Shown in pieces: positions 34,915 through 42,593 of a stretch of 64,000 bases of DNA. This DNA comes from Fluviibacter sp964498255 (GTDB lineage: Bacteria > Pseudomonadota > Gammaproteobacteria > Burkholderiales > Rhodocyclaceae), in the NCBI GenBank assembly GCA_964498255.1, contig CAZCGW010000004.1:62001-126000 (forward strand), in the 5' to 3' direction. The number at the start of each line of letters is the position of its first letter. The stretch's first letter is position 1. Under the pieces are notes generated by a model that did not search any database, was not told the origin of the DNA, and was given only the letters and a program-made list of their open reading frames with translations. The position numbers and the translations under genes are program-made.

Positions 34915-35415
34915 GTGGCCACACGTCCAACTACAACCCGTAAGCCTGCGGTACGTTCCACCGTTGCTCGTAAAACAGCTAGCGTCCCTGCTAAACCAAC
35001 AGTGGCAAAGCAGACTGCACCACGTGCGACCAAAACACCTGTGCGTCGCACAGCGACAACAACAGCGCGTAAACCCGTATCGACGATTGTTGCAAAGAAC
35101 CTGAAGCCAGTCGTTGCAAAGTCGGTGGCTGTCGTTGCTAAGGCAAAGCCGGTTGCTGCAACTAAAACCATCACGAAGCCAAAGAAAGTCAAATTGGTAA
35201 AAGATAACTTTTCGATTCCTGCCCACGAGCATGCGCTGCTGGCTGACTTGAAGAAGCGTGCCAAGAAGCTGGGTAAGGAATTCAAAAAATCTGAGTTCCT
35301 ACGTGCAGGTATCGCGCACCTGGTATCTTTGACGGACACAGTGCTTGTCAATACGCTTGCCAAGGTTGAACGCATTAAAGTCGGCCGCCCGAGCAAGAAG
35401 GGTAAGAAAAAGTAA
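34915..35415 (+). CDS. histone H1-like Lys/Ala-rich DNA-binding protein
   Basis: A 166-residue very basic protein. Residues 1-95 are low-complexity Ala/Thr/Lys/Pro/Arg repeats, as in eukaryotic H1 tails, and residues 98-166 form a compact basic domain (FSIPAHEHALLADLKKRAKKLGK, KSEFLRAGIAHL, RIKVGRPSKKGKKK) seen in other betaproteobacterial proteins. The start is taken as GTG at 34915 because AGGAG sits 7 bases ahead; a GTG 16 codons upstream lacks this. A nucleoid role is inferred from composition. Confidence 0.78.
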   Translation: MATRPTTTRKPAVRSTVARKTASVPAKPTVAKQTAPRATKTPVRRTATTTARKPVSTIVAKNLKPVVAKSVAVVAKAKPVAATKTITKPKKVKLVKDNFSIPAHEHALLADLKKRAKKLGKEFKKSEFLRAGIAHLVSLTDTVLVNTLAKVERIKVGRPSKKGKKK

Positions 35416-35434
35416 GCTGTAAATGCTTCCCAAG

Positions 35435-35463
35435 AAAACCAGGCTCTAGCGCCTGGTTTTTTT
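35435..35463 (+). terminator. rho-independent terminator of the histone-like gene
   Basis: AAAACCAGGC (35435-35444) and GCCTGGTTTT (35451-35460) form a 10-bp stem with a TCTAGC loop, followed by TTT to 35463 (seven T in a row in all). It separates the histone-like gene from the arsenic operon. Confidence 0.92.
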
Positions 35464-35472
35464 ATGTCATAC

Positions 35473-35488
35473 AATTGTCACGACAATT
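35473..35488. promoter_or_regulatory. probable ArsR operator
   Basis: AATTGTC-AC-GACAATT, a perfect 7-bp inverted repeat with a 2-bp spacer, 17 bases before the arsR ATG. Autoregulation by ArsR binding a dyad at its own promoter is the family norm; the assignment here rests on position and symmetry. Confidence 0.7.
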
Positions 35489-35504
35489 CGATAAAGTTGG
35501 AAAC

Positions 35505-35867
35505 ATGGAAACGCTAACTGCTTCTGAACTCTTGGCTGCTTTAGGACATGAGTCACGTCTCTCTATCTACCGCTTGCTCGTTGAGGCTGGTCCGGAGGGG
35601 GTGAATGCCGGCTCTATTGCAGAACAGCTGGGGATTCCGGCGGCGACAACGTCTTTCCATCTTTCCAATCTGAGCCGCGTCGGTTTGATTAAGGCTAGAC
35701 AGGAAAGCCGCTTCATCTACTACGCCACAGATTACAGCGTCATGGATGAACTTCTCGCATTCCTGACGGATAAGTGCTGTCAGGGTCAGAGTTGTCTGCC
35801 TAAAACCGAACAGGTCAACACGACCGAAAAGAGACGGAAAAAGGCAGGCTGCTCAACTACTTGTTGA
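35505..35867 (+). CDS. arsR: ArsR-family arsenite-responsive repressor
   Basis: A 120-residue winged-helix repressor (ALGHESRLSIYRLLVEAG, recognition helix IPAATTSFHLSNLSRVGL). Instead of the classic CVCDLC in the DNA-binding helix it has C-terminal cysteines at 91, 92 and 97, plus 116 and 120, resembling the C-terminal As(III) site described for Acidithiobacillus ferrooxidans ArsR. The ATG at 35505 is preferred over the upstream TTG, which overlaps the operator-like dyad. It leads the operon arsR-arsC-acr3-arsD-arsA. Confidence 0.9.
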   Translation: METLTASELLAALGHESRLSIYRLLVEAGPEGVNAGSIAEQLGIPAATTSFHLSNLSRVGLIKARQESRFIYYATDYSVMDELLAFLTDKCCQGQSCLPKTEQVNTTEKRRKKAGCSTTC

Positions 35868-35872
35868 GGTGA

Positions 35873-36292
35873 ATGATGTCCGAAAAAGGTTTTAATGTCC
35901 TCGTTCTCTGCACCGGCAACTCCTGCCGTTCGCAGATGGCCGAAGCCCTGATCACGCATGATCTGGCTGGCAAGGCAAAAGGACTCTCTGCAGGCACCAA
36001 GCCACAGCCTAAAGTCGCAGACGGTGCTATTGAAGCCCTGAAGCTGGCTGGGCTGCCAACAGATGGGCTGTTCCCTAAAGATATTGATGCCGTTATTAAC
36101 GAACCCATTGATCTAGTCGTAACGGTCTGCAACAACGCTAACGAAGCCTGTCCGATTTTTCCGAAGCCCGTGCCTCGTATCCATCTGCCGTTCCATGACC
36201 CACATGGTGAGCCGTTGGAGAGCTTTATGGCTGTCCGTGACGACATCCGTGCTCGTCTGATTCCGGCCGTCCGTGAAGCTTTGGGGATCTGA
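35873..36292 (+). CDS. arsC: arsenate reductase, low-molecular-weight phosphatase type
   Basis: Reduces arsenate to arsenite. The 139-residue protein has the phosphatase loop VLCTGNSCRSQMAEA (CX5R with both loop cysteines) near residue 12 and the DP acid motif as FHDPHG near residue 105. Only one further central Cys pair is seen (VCNNANEACP), consistent with a thioredoxin/glutaredoxin-coupled ArsC. The two adjacent ATGs (35873 and 35876) cannot be told apart. It lies 5 bases after arsR and 1 base before acr3. Confidence 0.92.
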   Translation: MMSEKGFNVLVLCTGNSCRSQMAEALITHDLAGKAKGLSAGTKPQPKVADGAIEALKLAGLPTDGLFPKDIDAVINEPIDLVVTVCNNANEACPIFPKPVPRIHLPFHDPHGEPLESFMAVRDDIRARLIPAVREALGI

Positions 36293-36293
36293 G

Positions 36294-37361
36294 ATGAGCA
36301 TTCAGTGTGAAGTGAATGCCAAAGTTGCAACGATGAGCGTTTTCGAGCGCTATCTGACCGTCTGGGTGTTCCTCTGCATCGTGGCGGGCGTACTGCTCGG
36401 ACAATGGTTGCCGGAGGTGTTTCAGGCGGTGGGCCGTCTGGAAGTGGCGCAGGTTAATCTGCCCGTGGGCTTGCTCATCTGGGTCATGATTATTCCGATG
36501 CTGGTCAAAGTTGACTTTGGCGCTCTCCACGAAGTTAAACAGCACGTAAAGGGCATCGGCGTCACGCTGTTCGTGAACTGGTTCGTTAAGCCGTTCTCCA
36601 TGGCGCTTCTGGCTTGGTTCTTCATCCGAGGCGTTTTTGCCCAATATCTGCCTACCGACCAGATTGATAGTTACATTGCTGGGTTAATCTTGCTGGCCGC
36701 AGCACCCTGTACGGCCATGGTTTTTGTTTGGAGCCGTCTGACCAAAGGTGACCCGCTGTTCACGTTGTCACAAGTTGCCCTTAATGACACCATCATGGTG
36801 TTCGCCTTTGCGCCGCTGGTTGCCTTCCTGCTGGGTATCTCGGCAATTACGGTGCCATGGGATACCTTGCTGACCTCGGTCGTGCTTTACATCGTGATTC
36901 CGGTCATCCTTGCCCAGTTCTGGCGTAAGTCGCTGCTGGCTAAAGGCCCGGCGCATTTCGATGCGACCATGGAGAAGATTGGTCCGTGGTCGATTGCAGC
37001 GCTGCTGCTAACGCTGGTGCTGCTTTTCGCCTTTCAAGGCAAAGCCATCATTGAGCAGCCCCTGATTATTGTACTGCTTGCGGTACCGATTCTGATTCAA
37101 GTGTTATTCAACTCGGGATTGGCCTACTGGCTGAATCGGGCCGTCGGGGAAAAACACAGCGTTGCCGGTCCGTCGGCGCTGATTGGTGCCTCGAACTTTT
37201 TCGAGCTGGCGGTAGCGGCGGCGATCAGTCTGTTCGGATTCGAGTCGGGCGCTGCGCTGGCGACGGTAGTCGGTGTTCTGATTGAAGTACCGGTCATGTT
37301 GCTAGTGGTGCGAATTGTTAATCAATCCAAGGGGTGGTATGAACGCTGCCCAGCCAAATAA
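36294..37361 (+). CDS. acr3: arsenite efflux permease, ACR3 family
   Basis: Inner-membrane arsenite/H+ antiporter, 355 residues with about ten membrane segments. The ACR3 signature with the essential cysteine is visible as APCTAMVFVWSRLTKGDP near residue 145, together with LPVGLLIWVMIIPMLVKVD and GASNFFELAVAAAISLFG. It starts one base after arsC ends and is followed 14 bases later by arsD, so it is part of one transcript. An ACR3 pump with ArsDA suggests ATP-driven enhancement of efflux. Confidence 0.94.
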   Translation: MSIQCEVNAKVATMSVFERYLTVWVFLCIVAGVLLGQWLPEVFQAVGRLEVAQVNLPVGLLIWVMIIPMLVKVDFGALHEVKQHVKGIGVTLFVNWFVKPFSMALLAWFFIRGVFAQYLPTDQIDSYIAGLILLAAAPCTAMVFVWSRLTKGDPLFTLSQVALNDTIMVFAFAPLVAFLLGISAITVPWDTLLTSVVLYIVIPVILAQFWRKSLLAKGPAHFDATMEKIGPWSIAALLLTLVLLFAFQGKAIIEQPLIIVLLAVPILIQVLFNSGLAYWLNRAVGEKHSVAGPSALIGASNFFELAVAAAISLFGFESGAALATVVGVLIEVPVMLLVVRIVNQSKGWYERCPAK

Positions 37362-37375
37362 TCAGGAGTGACCCT

Positions 37376-37744
37376 ATGAAAAAGCTAGAAGTTTTTGACC
37401 CAGCTATGTGTTGTTCAACGGGTGTCTGCGGCGTTGAGGTTGACCCGGTTTTGGCGCAGTTCGCAGCCGACCTGAAGTGGGTTGCTGAACACGGCATTAC
37501 CGTAGAGCGTCACAACCTTGGGCAAGAGCCGCAGGCTTTTGCTGCCAATCCTGCTGTTGTTAACGAAATGGAAGCCGGTATCGACCGTTTGCCGATTCTT
37601 GCGGTGGATGGTCACATCATCACGACTGGTATGTATCCATCACGCCAGCAATTGGCGCAGAAACTGGCTATCCAGTTGACCACTGCAGAAAAGCCTCATG
37701 TTGTCGCTGGCAAGTGCTGCGACCCTAAATCTGGTTGCTGCTAA
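37376..37744 (+). CDS. arsD: ArsD arsenic metallochaperone
   Basis: Delivers As(III) to ArsA. The 122-residue protein has the metal-binding trio Cys12-Cys13 and Cys18 (MCCSTGVC) near the N-terminus and the vicinal pairs Cys114-Cys115 and Cys121-Cys122 at the C-terminus, all as in plasmid-borne ArsD. It lies 15 bases ahead of arsA, its partner, with an AGGAG ribosome site upstream. Confidence 0.95.
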   Translation: MKKLEVFDPAMCCSTGVCGVEVDPVLAQFAADLKWVAEHGITVERHNLGQEPQAFAANPAVVNEMEAGIDRLPILAVDGHIITTGMYPSRQQLAQKLAIQLTTAEKPHVVAGKCCDPKSGCC

Positions 37745-37759
37745 TTTACGAGGTCTGAT

Positions 37760-39511
37760 ATGCCGTTACCCAAACTTGATACTCGTCACGCCTTTTTTAC
37801 TGGAAAGGGCGGTGTTGGTAAGACATCCTTGTCTTGCGCTGCGGGTTTAGCGCTGGCAGATGCTGGGAAAAAGGTGCTAATTGTTAGTACTGACCCTGCG
37901 TCCAATCTGGACGAAGTTTTGGGTGTGGCATTGAACCAAACACATACTGCGGTTCCTGATGCACCAAATCTATGGGCGCTGAACATCGACCCGGAAGCCT
38001 CGGCACATGCCTACCGTGAACGAATGGTTGGTCCTTATCGCGGCATCCTGCCAGATGCAGCTATCCGGAGCATGGAAGAGCAGTTCTCCGGTGCCTGTAC
38101 GGTAGAGATTGCTGCATTTGATGAGTTCTCCAAGTTGCTGGGTGACCCGTCGGCGACACAAGATTTCGAGCATGTTATTTTCGATACCGCACCGACCGGT
38201 CACACCTTGCGTTTACTGACGCTGCCTTCGGCATGGGATGAATTCATTTCTTCCTCTACGGGCGGTGCATCCTGCCTTGGTCCGCTGGCTGGCCTAGAAA
38301 AGCAGAAGGCGCTGTATGCCGCCACGGTTAAGCGCCTATCGAATCCGAAAGAGACCACAGTGGTTCTGGTTAGCCGTCCTGAACGTGCATCGCTGCGAGA
38401 AGCAGAACGAACTCGTGCCGAGTTAGGCGACTTGGGTGTTAGTAACCTTCAGTTAGTCATCAACGGGGTCTTTGTTGCCAAAGAGCCGAGTGATGTCATT
38501 GCTGATGCAATGACCAAACGCGCTGTTGAGTCACTGTCAGAGATGCCTGCTGGTTTGGCTGCGCTTCCGGGGTCAACGATTCCCTTCCTGCCGAAAGGTA
38601 CGGTTGGGTTGGAGGCGCTCCGAGCCATGGCTCACCCGGAAGAATTGCCGCTGCCATTAGCGCAGTCGTTGTCGTCGATTGAGTCATTGCCGGGTGGTCT
38701 GAAACAATACCTTGATGAATTGGCAGCGGTGGGTCATGGTGTCATCATGACGATGGGCAAGGGTGGGGTTGGAAAAACATCCGTCGCTGCCGCCATAGCC
38801 TTCAACCTGGCAGAGCGTGGGTTCCCGGTTGTTCTTTCCACAACCGACCCAGCGGCGCACGTTGCGGCGGCGGCAGAGGAAGGCATGACCGGCTTGACCG
38901 TTACCAAAATTGACCCGGCGCATGAGGTTCATGAATATACCAAAGAGGTTCTGGCAAAGGCAGGTAAGAGTCTTGATGCGGCCGGACTCGCCATGCTTGA
39001 AGAGGATCTGCGTTCGCCCTGTACCGAAGAAATCGCTGTTTTTCGGGCGTTTGCTCGTACGGTGGACGAAGGTAAGGGCGGGTTTGTGGTTCTGGACACC
39101 GCTCCGACCGGACATACGATTTTGTTACTAGATGCAGCAGAAGCCTATCACCGTGAAGTTGAGCGCACCCAAGGCGACATGCCTGAATCCGTGAAGGAAC
39201 TGTTGCCTCGTCTTCGGGACAAGAACTTTACGCACGTTTTTGTAGTGACCCTGCCAGAAGCCACCCCTGTTCATGAGGCAGAGCGTCTTCAGAATGACCT
39301 CCGTCGGGCAGGTATTGAACCCTATGCATGGGTTATCAATCAGTCACTTCTGGCGAGTGGTACCCAAGACCCTTTACTGCTCGAGCGCGGTGCGTATGAG
39401 CTTCCCTACATACTGACGGTCAAGGACATATTGTCGACTCGATGTGCCCTAATTCCTTGGCTTGTTCACCAACCCGTTGGTCGAGTGTGTCTGCACCCCA
39501 TGGTTTTCTAG
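37760..39511 (+). CDS. arsA: ArsA arsenite-stimulated ATPase
   Basis: Soluble ATPase of the arsenite pump, 583 residues in two homologous halves. Each half has a deviant P-loop GKGGVGKT (residues about 15-22 and about 333-341) and a signal-transduction DTAPTGHT motif. The arsenic-binding cysteines are visible in SGACTVEI, SCLGPLAGL and SPCTEEIAVF. The far C-terminus (ILTVKDILSTRCALIPWLV) follows the family pattern. It is the last gene of the operon and ends 2 bases from the stop of the convergent porin gene. Confidence 0.95.
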   Translation: MPLPKLDTRHAFFTGKGGVGKTSLSCAAGLALADAGKKVLIVSTDPASNLDEVLGVALNQTHTAVPDAPNLWALNIDPEASAHAYRERMVGPYRGILPDAAIRSMEEQFSGACTVEIAAFDEFSKLLGDPSATQDFEHVIFDTAPTGHTLRLLTLPSAWDEFISSSTGGASCLGPLAGLEKQKALYAATVKRLSNPKETTVVLVSRPERASLREAERTRAELGDLGVSNLQLVINGVFVAKEPSDVIADAMTKRAVESLSEMPAGLAALPGSTIPFLPKGTVGLEALRAMAHPEELPLPLAQSLSSIESLPGGLKQYLDELAAVGHGVIMTMGKGGVGKTSVAAAIAFNLAERGFPVVLSTTDPAAHVAAAAEEGMTGLTVTKIDPAHEVHEYTKEVLAKAGKSLDAAGLAMLEEDLRSPCTEEIAVFRAFARTVDEGKGGFVVLDTAPTGHTILLLDAAEAYHREVERTQGDMPESVKELLPRLRDKNFTHVFVVTLPEATPVHEAERLQNDLRRAGIEPYAWVINQSLLASGTQDPLLLERGAYELPYILTVKDILSTRCALIPWLVHQPVGRVCLHPMVF

Positions 39512-39513
39512 AT

Positions 39514-40893
39514 CTACAGCTCGAAGTGAGCCCTTAAGCCAAAAAAGCTTACAGGGCCACGATCGGCGTTATATGCCGGATTGCGAATGTACTGGTAATC
39601 GGCTGATAAATAAGCGCCTTTAAATAGATTGACGCTGTAGTAAGTTTCAAGAATACGTTCGCCTTGGTAGGTGATTTTTCCATCACCGATGAACATGGTG
39701 TAGCCACCTTGTGACAAATAGTTGATCTGTGAAGAACTGATACCGTTCAAAGCAAATGCCAGACCTAAGGTGTCATTCTGGCGACCCCAGAAACTGCCTT
39801 TGACGGATGTGCCTGCGGAAAGAGAGCGGCTGATATCCGTGAACGCTTCGGTTTCACTTTGTCCGTTATTCCAACTCCAGCGGGCAAATAGACCAATATC
39901 ATCGAGCACGGCTTGCTCGGCGTTCAAGACATATCCCCATTTGTTCTGGTAGTTGTTGCGTGAAGTAAGGATATTGGGTGCCTGACCTGCACCTGCCTGA
40001 TTGATCGCATCATTAAAAGTAGCCATTACGCCGCGATTCTGAAAGACCAATGCCCGGAGTGCACCTTCTTGCCCCAGCACTTTATGCTCACGCTCAACTT
40101 CGATCTGGTCACCATATTGCTTGGTGAGTTGGTAATCTAATGATTGACCGTTAGGCTCTTTGGGCATGGCAAGCCTAGCGAGGCGAACAGTCCAGCCGTC
40201 ATCAAAGTATTCACCGATTAGACCATAGGTGTAACCGCGTGCATTGGCCGCAAAATCATAAGCACCGGCTGCCATGATGGACCAGTTGAGAAACTGGGTT
40301 CGTGGATCATGGCTATAACGGTTGCTATCGAAGTAATCAAGGGTTGATACCCAACCGTACGTGAGGGTTAGACGTCGTTTGTCGAGATTGCCTGCAAGCT
40401 GGTTAGGGCCACCTTCAACATGTTCGCGACCACCACCGAGGCCGATGGTTTGGCGAATAAAGGCACGTGCCGTATAAAACACCATAGGCACATTGTTGCC
40501 GCGTTGCATTTCGCCATTAGTAAAGCCACCCAGTCCGCTCAAATTAGAGAAGGGCATGCCTTCACTGGCTTCCGGATTGTAGTAAACCTCAGCCCCTTCC
40601 CAGAGGCGTGCGCCAAGAAAGGGTGTTACCGTGAGCGTGTAGCTTTTTGTCTGATCTCCGGTACTGAGTAGACTTTTCTCTCCCTGATAGGATGAGTTAA
40701 ATTTGTTCTTGTATTGCAGGACATACGTTGCTTGACCGTGCAGGCTGAAATTCTCTGTGTCGTCAGGAATCGGGGTGGTGCTGTCAACGGTCGGGTCAGC
40801 CTCTACCGAGGACTCAGCCAAGCAATAGGAAGCCTGCGCTCCAAATAAAAGAGCGAACAAAAATCTCGAGAGAAATTTGGTCCGGAGGTTCAC
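39514..40893 (-). CDS. carbohydrate-selective porin, OprB-like
   Basis: An outer-membrane beta-barrel of about 459 residues. With the GTG at 40893 it has a clean signal peptide (MNLRTKFLSRFLFALLFG, then AQASYCLA). The body has OprB-type segments (TPFLGARLWEGAEVYYNPEASEG, IGLGGGREHVEGGPNQL, RLTLTYGW) and ends with an aromatic-rich strand and terminal leucine (FFGLRAHFEL). The frame extends to a TTG at 40926; start choice is uncertain. It lies alone, convergent with arsA. Confidence 0.82.
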   Translation of the reverse strand: MNLRTKFLSRFLFALLFGAQASYCLAESSVEADPTVDSTTPIPDDTENFSLHGQATYVLQYKNKFNSSYQGEKSLLSTGDQTKSYTLTVTPFLGARLWEGAEVYYNPEASEGMPFSNLSGLGGFTNGEMQRGNNVPMVFYTARAFIRQTIGLGGGREHVEGGPNQLAGNLDKRRLTLTYGWVSTLDYFDSNRYSHDPRTQFLNWSIMAAGAYDFAANARGYTYGLIGEYFDDGWTVRLARLAMPKEPNGQSLDYQLTKQYGDQIEVEREHKVLGQEGALRALVFQNRGVMATFNDAINQAGAGQAPNILTSRNNYQNKWGYVLNAEQAVLDDIGLFARWSWNNGQSETEAFTDISRSLSAGTSVKGSFWGRQNDTLGLAFALNGISSSQINYLSQGGYTMFIGDGKITYQGERILETYYSVNLFKGAYLSADYQYIRNPAYNADRGPVSFFGLRAHFEL

Positions 40894-40980
40894 TTTTGGC
40901 AGGTGGCATAATTGTTTAGACCGCAATCATACGTTATTGCTGCGCTGCGCCAACTGTCAGCAGGTTGTATGGCTGTTTTA

Positions 40981-41826
40981 TTAAAATCGCCATGTGACAC
41001 CAATCTCGAACCGATCAGATCCGTTTCGATTTGATTTGCCACTAGAAACGGTATCACTCAGGTTATTACCGCTAACGAGATAGGCGATGCCCAAATCTAC
41101 TGTTGGTAACGGTGAATAAATGGATGCTGCCATAGCATAGGTGCTCATATAAGTCGGAGATGCGGTGGGTGTGTTCGTGCCACTCCCGACGTCTAAAGCT
41201 AGCTTTAGCTTTGGGTGCGCTTGCCAAACAGGCGCAATGGAGAGTGCGATAACGTTTTTTCTCTGTGGGTCCAGGTCTCCGGCTACTGAATAGTTGACGT
41301 TGTAGGGTTCACGCTCGTATGACATGTTCAGGTGAACACCAATGGTTTCCCAGTTGTATGAACCAATCATGTTTAGACCATAGTTGGTTGCCGCGTTGCC
41401 TAAACCAGCCACCTGCTGGTTGTTACCTGAGGGTAAGGTTAACGATGGTTTAGCCGCAAGGCTCAGTCCTGATTCACCATCACCCATAAACCGCCATTTA
41501 AAGCCAAATACGTAATTCGAGATTGGTGAAAACTGACCGCGCGGCAGTGCGTAGTACGAAGTTGAAATGGATGCTTCGGTGGAATCACTTAAACCACGGG
41601 TGAACGTTAAGGGAAAGGTTTTGGCGTTACCGCTACCGACAAACTCTTCACCAGGTGAAATATCACTAAATTCCCCATTAGGGCCGCCCGCAGTAATGGA
41701 ATAGAAGTAAGCCTCAATTTGGTTAACGTTCAACCCTACCGTGCCAGCATCATCTGTATTCAGCGGTTCAAAAGCGAGTGCATGTGTCGTGCTAAGCAGG
41801 ATGCAGAGTACGAGGAGGTTTCTCAA
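40981..41826 (-). CDS. outer-membrane beta-barrel protein of unclear substrate
   Basis: A 281-residue protein with a signal peptide (MRNLLVLCILLSTTHALA) and a barrel-like alternation ending in the aromatic C-terminal signature EIGVTWRF. Segments such as FEPLNTDDAGTV and PSLTLPSGNN recall transporter-like barrels of the phenol-degradation MetA group, but I cannot name a substrate. It may share an operon with the downstream OprB-like gene (87 bases apart). Confidence 0.72.
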   Translation of the reverse strand: MRNLLVLCILLSTTHALAFEPLNTDDAGTVGLNVNQIEAYFYSITAGGPNGEFSDISPGEEFVGSGNAKTFPLTFTRGLSDSTEASISTSYYALPRGQFSPISNYVFGFKWRFMGDGESGLSLAAKPSLTLPSGNNQQVAGLGNAATNYGLNMIGSYNWETIGVHLNMSYEREPYNVNYSVAGDLDPQRKNVIALSIAPVWQAHPKLKLALDVGSGTNTPTASPTYMSTYAMAASIYSPLPTVDLGIAYLVSGNNLSDTVSSGKSNRNGSDRFEIGVTWRF

Positions 41827-41991
41827 AGCAAATAATCATCGTCACAGAAAAATTAGACGATAACCAATCCATATTTCCTTACGATGACGATTGCAAAGTA
41901 TTGTCCGTTGTCATAAAAAATTCATCTAAGCGAGATAGATGCCTAGCGAGAAAGGGGCTAGCCTATGCGAATTAGTTAATGGAGCAACGCG

Positions 41992-42177
41992 ATGGCCAAC
42001 CAGTCCCTGCAGGAAGTTTTAGAACAACTCGAAAAGATCCTTAAAGAGAAGCCTAATTACAACAAGTTGCCTGGTGGTTCAGGCTATCGTAATGGCTATG
42101 AAGATGGATTCAAGCTGGTGGTTAAGCGATTCAAAACGTTTCGAGATGCGTTATTGAACGCACCTCGAGAGGATTAG
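41992..42177 (+). CDS. small conserved-looking protein, 61 residues
   Basis: A charged 61-residue protein with an N-terminal amphipathic helix (LQEVLEQLEKILKEKP), a glycine-rich turn (LPGGSGYRNGYEDGF) and a basic helix (KLVVKRFKTFRDALL). An AUGGAGC-type ribosome site lies about 10 bases ahead. I do not recognise the family. It overlaps the end of the convergent cysteine-cluster gene by 4 bases. Confidence 0.6.
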   Translation: MANQSLQEVLEQLEKILKEKPNYNKLPGGSGYRNGYEDGFKLVVKRFKTFRDALLNAPRED

Positions 42178-42569
42178 GCGGTTGGAATAAAGTCCTTGTC
42201 GCCCTGACACTTGCGTTCGAATTTCAGAAAGCCATAGTAGCCACATTTTTTGCCATCTGGGAAAGCTCTGCAAACGCTTGGCCGTGCTTCATAAATCGAG
42301 CAACGACGCAGATCCTGGTCTAGAAACTGGCAGGTAGTTGCGTAGATGTGATCTTTCTTGTGTTTGAGAATGCGCTCTTTTACGTGATCCTTGGGGTCAC
42401 CCTCTGTGTACTCATAGCTTCGTGTGAACTTTGACTTAGCTTGTTCTGCAGTAATTTCAAAATGCGCTGCAAGACGAACGATGTCCTTTTTAGTGACTTC
42501 AATTCTGGGGTAGCTGCAGCAATAGCCAGGACATTTAGCGCAGTCGTAATTTACTTTAGGCGTTTTCAT
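42174..42569 (-). CDS. YkgJ-family cysteine cluster protein
   Basis: A 131-residue protein of the CxxCxxCC (UPF0153/YkgJ) family, expected to bind zinc or an iron-sulfur cluster. Cysteines fall in DCAKCPGYCCSYP (N-terminal), CQFLDQDLRRCSIYEARPSVC (central, spaced as in the family) and KKCGYYG and RKCQGD. The family has no assigned reaction. It lies 24 bases downstream of the CYTH-CHAD gene on the same strand and may be cotranscribed. Confidence 0.85.
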   Translation of the reverse strand: MKTPKVNYDCAKCPGYCCSYPRIEVTKKDIVRLAAHFEITAEQAKSKFTRSYEYTEGDPKDHVKERILKHKKDHIYATTCQFLDQDLRRCSIYEARPSVCRAFPDGKKCGYYGFLKFERKCQGDKDFIPTA

Positions 42570-42593
42570 CGTTGCATTCCATGTTGCTCGGGA

